Shown here one piece after another: positions 60,139-64,000 of a stretch of 64,000 nucleotides of DNA. Each line of letters starts with the position of its first letter. The stretch's first letter is position 1. A program made the position numbers and the translations under genes. This DNA comes from DASQPR01 sp963727415 (GTDB taxonomy: Bacteria; Actinomycetota; Actinomycetes; Mycobacteriales; Micromonosporaceae). Under the pieces are notes generated by a model. The model was not told the DNA's origin. It was given only the letters and a program-made list of their open reading frames with translations, and ran no database searches. Location: NCBI GenBank assembly GCA_963727415.1, contig CAVSGF010000003.1, positions 930,001 through 994,000 of the forward strand, read 5' to 3'.

Positions 60139-61393
60139 GCGCTGGAGCCGAGCCGACCTGGGCCAGCCGCTCGCTGAGATAGACGCGCTCGGCCTCGGTC
60201 GTCGCGAGTTCCAGCGCCCGCCGGTACGCCGTCGCGGCATCGGTTGCCCGGCCCGCCCGCCGGAGCAGATCCGCCTTGGTGGTGTGCAGATACAGGTATC
60301 TGGCCAGCCGGGAATCCGGCTCCAAGCGCTCGACTTCGGCCAGCGCTTCATCGAGACCGCGAACCTCGGCGAGCGCCACGGTGCGATTGAGAGCCACCAC
60401 CGGCGACGGCCACACCCGCAGCAGCACGTCGTAGAGGCCGAGCATCTCGACCCAGTCCGTCTCGGCGTAGCTCGGAGCCTCGGCGTGCACCGCCGCCAGC
60501 GCGGCCTGCAGGGTGAAGCGACCCGGGCGGGCCGCACGGAGGGCCGCCATCAGCAACTGGGTACCCTCATCGATCTTCTGCCGATCCCACCTGGACCGGT
60601 CCTGGTCGGCAAGCAGCGCCAGCCCGCCGTCGGCCCGTAACCTGGTGGCCCGCCGGGAGTCAGTGAACAAGAACAACGCGAGCAGGCCGCTTACCTCTGG
60701 CTCGTCGGGCATCAAGCGGCGGAGCATCCGGGCCAGGTCGATGGCCCGATCAAGCAGGTCGGCACGAACCAGCTCGGCACCGCCGGCTGAGTACCCGGTG
60801 GTGAACACCAGGTGCACGACGGTCAGTACGGATACCAGCCGATCCGGAAGCTCATGCAGGTCCGGCACCCGGTACGCGATCCGGGCCGCGCTGATCTTCT
60901 TCTTGGCCCGGGTCACCCTCGCTGCCATGGTGGCCTCGGAGACCAGGAAGGCTCTGGCGATCTCGGCCGTCGACAACCCGCAGACCAGGCGTAACGTCAG
61001 CGCCACCTGTGCCTCCACCGCGAGCGCCGGATGACAGCAGGTGAATACCAGCCGCAGCCGGTCATCCCGAATGCCCGGCGGATCGGCTCCGTCCGCCGCC
61101 GGCGCCGGCTCAACCAGCAGCGGCAACTTCCGGCTCAGGGTGGCATTCCGCCGGAGGGCGTCAAGCGCCTTCCGGCGGGCGGCAACGGTCAGCCATGCCA
61201 CCGGGTTGTCCGGCACACCGATCTTGGCCCAGGTATCGAGCGCGGCCACGTAGGCATCCTGTACACACTCCTCGGCGAGGTCGATATCGCGCGCCACGCG
61301 CGCCGTCGCGGCGAGCACGGCGGCCCACTCGCGACGGTGCGCATCGGCGACGGCTCTGGCGACCGTGCCGCCGGAGCCTTGGTCGGGTTCCGT
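60134..61393 (-). CDS. ECF sigma factor (DUF6596 type) with probable ACG start
   Basis: About 419 residues. The family is clear: AHRREWAAVLAATARVARDID, DLAEECVQDAYVAALDTW and AWLTVAARRKALDALRRNA (region 2), STAEIARAFLVSEATMAARV (region 4), then a long TPR-like tail (LLALFLFTDSRRATRL; ALNRTVALAEVRGLDEAL). No ATG, GTG, TTG or CTG occurs in frame near the expected N-terminus; ACG at 61393-61391 stands where ATG is expected, with GGAG 7 nt upstream and the YCII stop overlapping the same spot. YCII-ECF pairs of this kind are usual operons. Confidence 0.82.
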   Translation of the reverse strand, partial: TEPDQGSGGTVARAVADAHRREWAAVLAATARVARDIDLAEECVQDAYVAALDTWAKIGVPDNPVAWLTVAARRKALDALRRNATLSRKLPLLVEPAPAADGADPPGIRDDRLRLVFTCCHPALAVEAQVALTLRLVCGLSTAEIARAFLVSEATMAARVTRAKKKISAARIAYRVPDLHELPDRLVSVLTVVHLVFTTGYSAGGAELVRADLLDRAIDLARMLRRLMPDEPEVSGLLALFLFTDSRRATRLRADGGLALLADQDRSRWDRQKIDEGTQLLMAALRAARPGRFTLQAALAAVHAEAPSYAETDWVEMLGLYDVLLRVWPSPVVALNRTVALAEVRGLDEALAEVERLEPDSRLARYLYLHTTKADLLRRAGRATDAATAYRRALELATTEAERVYLSERLAQVGSAPAP

Positions 61394-61394
61394 C

Positions 61395-61736
61395 TCAGAA
61401 CTCCATGATCGGGCGGACTTCGACGCCGCCTTCCAGGATCGGCACCAGCTTGCCGATCTCCAGCGCCTGGTCCAGGTCCTTGGCCTCGAACAGATAGAAG
61501 CCGCCGAGCGCTTCCTTGGTGTCGGCGAACGGTCCATCGGTCACCAGGTCGTTGCGGATGCTGGTCGCTGTCGTGGTCGGCATGAGCGCTTCGCCACCAA
61601 GGATCTTGGCGCCGTCCATCCCGTTGACCGTCGCCGTAAACCGGCTGTGAGCGGTCATCATCTCCTGCCACTGCTCCGGCGGTACCGTCTCCGGGTCCGC
61701 CTCGGTGCCGTAGATCAGGACTAGGTACCTGGCCAT
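61395..61736 (-). CDS. YCII-domain protein
   Basis: 113 residues from ATG 61736 with GGAGGAG upstream; the longer frame to 61868 is unlikely. YCII (DGPF) family: RYLVLIYG, LVTDGPFADTKEALGGFYL, LEGGVEVRPIMEF. These proteins accompany and are thought to modulate ECF factors of the next gene's type. The stop codon lies one base before the ACG of the sigma factor. Confidence 0.93.
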   Translation of the reverse strand: MARYLVLIYGTEADPETVPPEQWQEMMTAHSRFTATVNGMDGAKILGGEALMPTTTATSIRNDLVTDGPFADTKEALGGFYLFEAKDLDQALEIGKLVPILEGGVEVRPIMEF

Positions 61737-61926
61737 CGCGGGCTCCTCCCATGAGCTGCAATTCGATGCTGTCACCAGTTCGACGATCGGCGGCAGCCCC
61801 CGATCGACAAGCGGCCCAAGATTTTTCGGTCGAGCGACATGTGCCCAGCACAATCTGGATTGGCCCACACCGGCACGCGCCTATTGGCCGCTGCGGACCG
61901 TCGGTGGTCACGGCTAGCGTGACCGC

Positions 61927-63303
61927 GTGACATCACAATGCGCGACTGCCGCTCCCCCCGCCGTGGCCACAGCCACGACCCCGGCACCGGCCGGCGCGGC
62001 TGGGCCTCATCCGGCGTCGGGGTTGTCGGTCGCGCAGGGTGCCGCGATTTCGATCGGGGCGGTCCTCGGAACCGGCGTGATCGCCCTGCCTGCCCTGGCC
62101 GCCGGCGTCGCCGGACCGGCATCGCTGATCGCGTGGCTCCTGCTGATCGTGCTGTCCGTCCCGCTCGCCACATCGTTCGCCGCGCTTGGTGCCCGTTATC
62201 CGGACGGCGGCGGCGTTTCCACGTACGTCCGCAAGGCGTTCGGGCCACGAACCGCGGCAATAGTCGGCTGGGCGTTCTATTTCGCCGTACCGGTTGGCGC
62301 GCCGCCTGCCGCATTGTTCGGCGGGGCCTACGTGGCCTCGGCGTTCGGCGGCGGCCGCACCACCATGTTCCTCACCGCGTTCGGTCTGATCATGCTGGTC
62401 ACGGCTTCAAACGCGGGCGGCGTCCGGGTATCGGGCAAGGTACAGCTCGGCCTCGCTGTGCTGCTTGCCGTGCTGCTGGTCACCGCCACCGCTGCCTCGT
62501 TGCCGCATGCACAGCCGGCCAACCTGCATCCGTTCGCGCCGCACGGCTGGACCGCCATCGGCCCGGCCGCGGCAGTGCTGGTCTGGGGATTCGCGGGCTG
62601 GGAAGCGGTGACCTCACTGGCCGGCGACTTCCGCGATCCAGGACGGGGCGTACCACGGGCCACCGCGATCGCGCTCGTGGTGGTCGGCGTCCTGTACTTC
62701 GGCGTAGCCGTCGCCAGTGTCCTGGTGCTCGGTCCGAGGGCCGGTTCCACCGGAGCGCCACTGAGCGAGTTGCTCGCGATCGGTATCGGAGGCCCAGCGC
62801 GGCAGATCACCGCGGTCGCGGCTCTGGTGATGACCGCCGGAACCATGAACGCGTACTTCGCCGGTAGCAGCCGGCTCGGCGCCGCACTCGGACGCGACGG
62901 CGCCCTTCCCGAGTGGTTCGCCCGCGGAAGCAGTGCTGGGCAGGTCCCGCGGCGGAGCCTCACCATCTGCACCACGCTGGCGTCAACCGCGCTGGCCGTG
63001 GCCTACTTCGGCGGGCTCAGCACCAAGGGCGCGGTGCTGCTGACCACGGGTGCGTTCACACTGGTTTACCTGCTGGGCATGTTGTCGGCGATGAAACTGC
63101 TGCCGCGGCGCACCTGGGCCTGGCGTGGCTCGGTGGCCGCTCTGATCGCGGTTGTCGGCTTGATGGCGCTGACCGGGCTGTACCTGCTGTGGGCGCTGGG
63201 CGTCGCACTGTCGTCCCTGGCTTACCTGCACCTCAGGCAGCGCCAGGAACGCCGGCTGCTGCTCGGCGGCCACCGCGGCGGCCGAGCCGGTGCCGGGCTA
63301 TGA
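61927..63303 (+). CDS. APC-superfamily amino acid permease
   Basis: 458 residues from GTG with about 12 hydrophobic helices. Blocks QGAAISIGAVLGTGVIALPA (helix 1, unwound GTG), GVSTYVRKAFGPRTAAIVGWA and VWGFAGWEAVTSLAGDF are those of YjeH/amino acid-polyamine permeases. Substrate unknown. The Pro/Ala-rich N-terminus and Gly/Arg C-terminus are cytosolic. Its stop codon falls in a 19-bp tandem repeat. Confidence 0.93.
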   Translation: MTSQCATAAPPAVATATTPAPAGAAGPHPASGLSVAQGAAISIGAVLGTGVIALPALAAGVAGPASLIAWLLLIVLSVPLATSFAALGARYPDGGGVSTYVRKAFGPRTAAIVGWAFYFAVPVGAPPAALFGGAYVASAFGGGRTTMFLTAFGLIMLVTASNAGGVRVSGKVQLGLAVLLAVLLVTATAASLPHAQPANLHPFAPHGWTAIGPAAAVLVWGFAGWEAVTSLAGDFRDPGRGVPRATAIALVVVGVLYFGVAVASVLVLGPRAGSTGAPLSELLAIGIGGPARQITAVAALVMTAGTMNAYFAGSSRLGAALGRDGALPEWFARGSSAGQVPRRSLTICTTLASTALAVAYFGGLSTKGAVLLTTGAFTLVYLLGMLSAMKLLPRRTWAWRGSVAALIAVVGLMALTGLYLLWALGVALSSLAYLHLRQRQERRLLLGGHRGGRAGAGL

Positions 63304-63369
63304 CCGGGACCGGCTGCCATGACCGTGACCGGCTGCCATGACCGTGACCGGCAGCTATGACCGGGACAG
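63300..63369. repeat. 19-bp tandem repeats between two convergent genes
   Basis: Three full units (63300, 63319, 63338) and a partial (63357-63369) of ATGACCG(g/t)GACCGGC(t/a)G(c)C(c/t). The first unit contains the permease stop; the last junction contains the esterase stop on the other strand. Confidence 0.9.
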
Positions 63370-64000
63370 TCGGTGTGCCAGCCAGGCCAGTGACATCGGG
63401 TAGCGGTAGTCGATGCCGCCGTGACCGGCGTCGAACAGCTCGAAGTAGATCGCCTCGTCCGGCACACCGATGCGGGCCAAGCCTTCGCGGAACGCCACCG
63501 CGCCCAGGTCGAGAAAGTGCTCATCGCGGGTACCGGCGTCGATCCAGATGGAATGAAGGCCACGCAGCGCGTCGGCGTACCGGTCGATCATGCGGACCGG
63601 GTCCCAGGTCAGCCAGCGCTCCCAGACATCGGGGATGATCTGCCCGGTCCTGGGGTCGCATGGCAACTCCGGCGACCCGTCCGGACGTGGTGAGAACGCC
63701 GCCGCTACTCCGAGCATGCCGAGCAACGTGGCGTCGGCTGCCTTGGTGAACGAAGGCCTTCTACGAAAGTCGTCCCACCACTTCATGATGTCGCCGTCGT
63801 AATCGCGGAGCGCTCTGGCCAGCGGTCCGAAGTCGGGGCCATAACACAGCTCGTAGAGGTTGTCCCCGGCGTGGGTGGCCAGTGCGCCGAACAGGTCGGG
63901 CCGCAGCATCGGCGTGATCATCGCACCGAAACCGCCGGACGACTTGCCCGTTATCGCGCGTGACTCGCGGTTGCGCAAGGTGCGATAGGTGTCGTCGACG
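63355..64000 (-). CDS. Alpha/beta-hydrolase esterase, 5' end outside the window
   Basis: 215 visible residues; the start lies beyond base 64000. The nucleophile elbow ITGKSSGGFGAM near the cut end, LWSD-type loops, and a C-terminal catalytic His in FELFDAGHGGIDYRYP identify an esterase-D/antigen-85-like hydrolase. A D in WIDAGTRDEHF completes the triad. Substrate unknown. Confidence 0.85.
   Translation of the reverse strand, partial: VDDTYRTLRNRESRAITGKSSGGFGAMITPMLRPDLFGALATHAGDNLYELCYGPDFGPLARALRDYDGDIMKWWDDFRRRPSFTKAADATLLGMLGVAAAFSPRPDGSPELPCDPRTGQIIPDVWERWLTWDPVRMIDRYADALRGLHSIWIDAGTRDEHFLDLGAVAFREGLARIGVPDEAIYFELFDAGHGGIDYRYPMSLAWLAHRLSRS

Overview
The window reads as chromosomal DNA of a high-GC Actinomycetota. 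Evidence: strongly G/C-biased third codon positions, frequent GTG starts, the mix of TetR, ECF and SARP regulators, a SigG-like ECF factor with a SnoaL-type tail, a DksA/TraR zinc-finger protein, and an HspR-type (HAIR) operator. I cannot fix the genus; a mycelial or Micromonosporales/Frankiales-type soil actinomycete is a reasonable guess. The first gene (secreted protein, minus strand) and the last (esterase, minus strand) run off the window.

Layout. 1-8.3 kb: secreted propeller-like protein, small membrane proteins, an ArsB/NhaD-type permease, an HD-GYP/LuxR regulator, a DsrE-like protein and an orphan HsdR-N-like nuclease domain. 8.4-15.4 kb: a TetR/cupin divergent pair, an ATP-grasp protein, an aldo/keto reductase, murB divergent from a metallo-beta-lactamase/Rieske fusion, and an SRPBCC gene. 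15.5-18.5 kb: SigG-like sigma factor with a mycothiol-dependent-isomerase-like partner, and a DUF2157 membrane protein. 18.6-23.6 kb: an ABC exporter, then a rifamycin-associated element (RAE) in front of a rifampicin monooxygenase gene broken by one in-frame TGA, an SDR, and a rhodanese lipoprotein behind a perfect CsoR/CstR-type palindrome. 23.7-33.3 kb: a winged-helix/hydrolase fusion, azlCD, an MmpL-hemerythrin-membrane operon with a divergent TetR gene, and a NarL-type two-component system. 33.6-35.1 kb: lower-GC patch with a beta/gamma-crystallin-like protein and an integrase tail beside the 3' end of a tRNA-Ile2(CAU) gene, probably an old integration scar.

36.3-46.8 kb is the most coherent block. 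It holds an ANTAR-GAF-PAS-PP2C phosphatase, a STAS-HATPase fusion, a response regulator-PP2C, a CHASE3 histidine kinase, a free STAS anti-anti-sigma factor and a SigB/SigF-class sigma factor. Three genes in the block (two paralogous 47-residue GPGG membrane proteins and a DksA/TraR protein) carry GTTT-N15/16-GGGTA promoters of the kind SigF/SigB reads. Signal input, partner-switching relay, sigma factor and likely targets therefore sit together.

46.8-64 kb: a phosphotransferase and an AfsR/SARP-like regulator that overlap tail to tail, a methyltransferase, tRNA-Asn, a YtxH-like protein, a NodIJ-type ABC exporter, dnaG, an Hsp20 gene under a HAIR operator, a YCII/ECF pair whose sigma factor seems to start at ACG, and an APC permease.

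A dispersed family of ~77-97 bp intergenic palindromic repeats (four copies), several short tandem repeats between or inside genes, and three damaged genes (rifampicin monooxygenase, DUF3040, integrase) are the main structural oddities.
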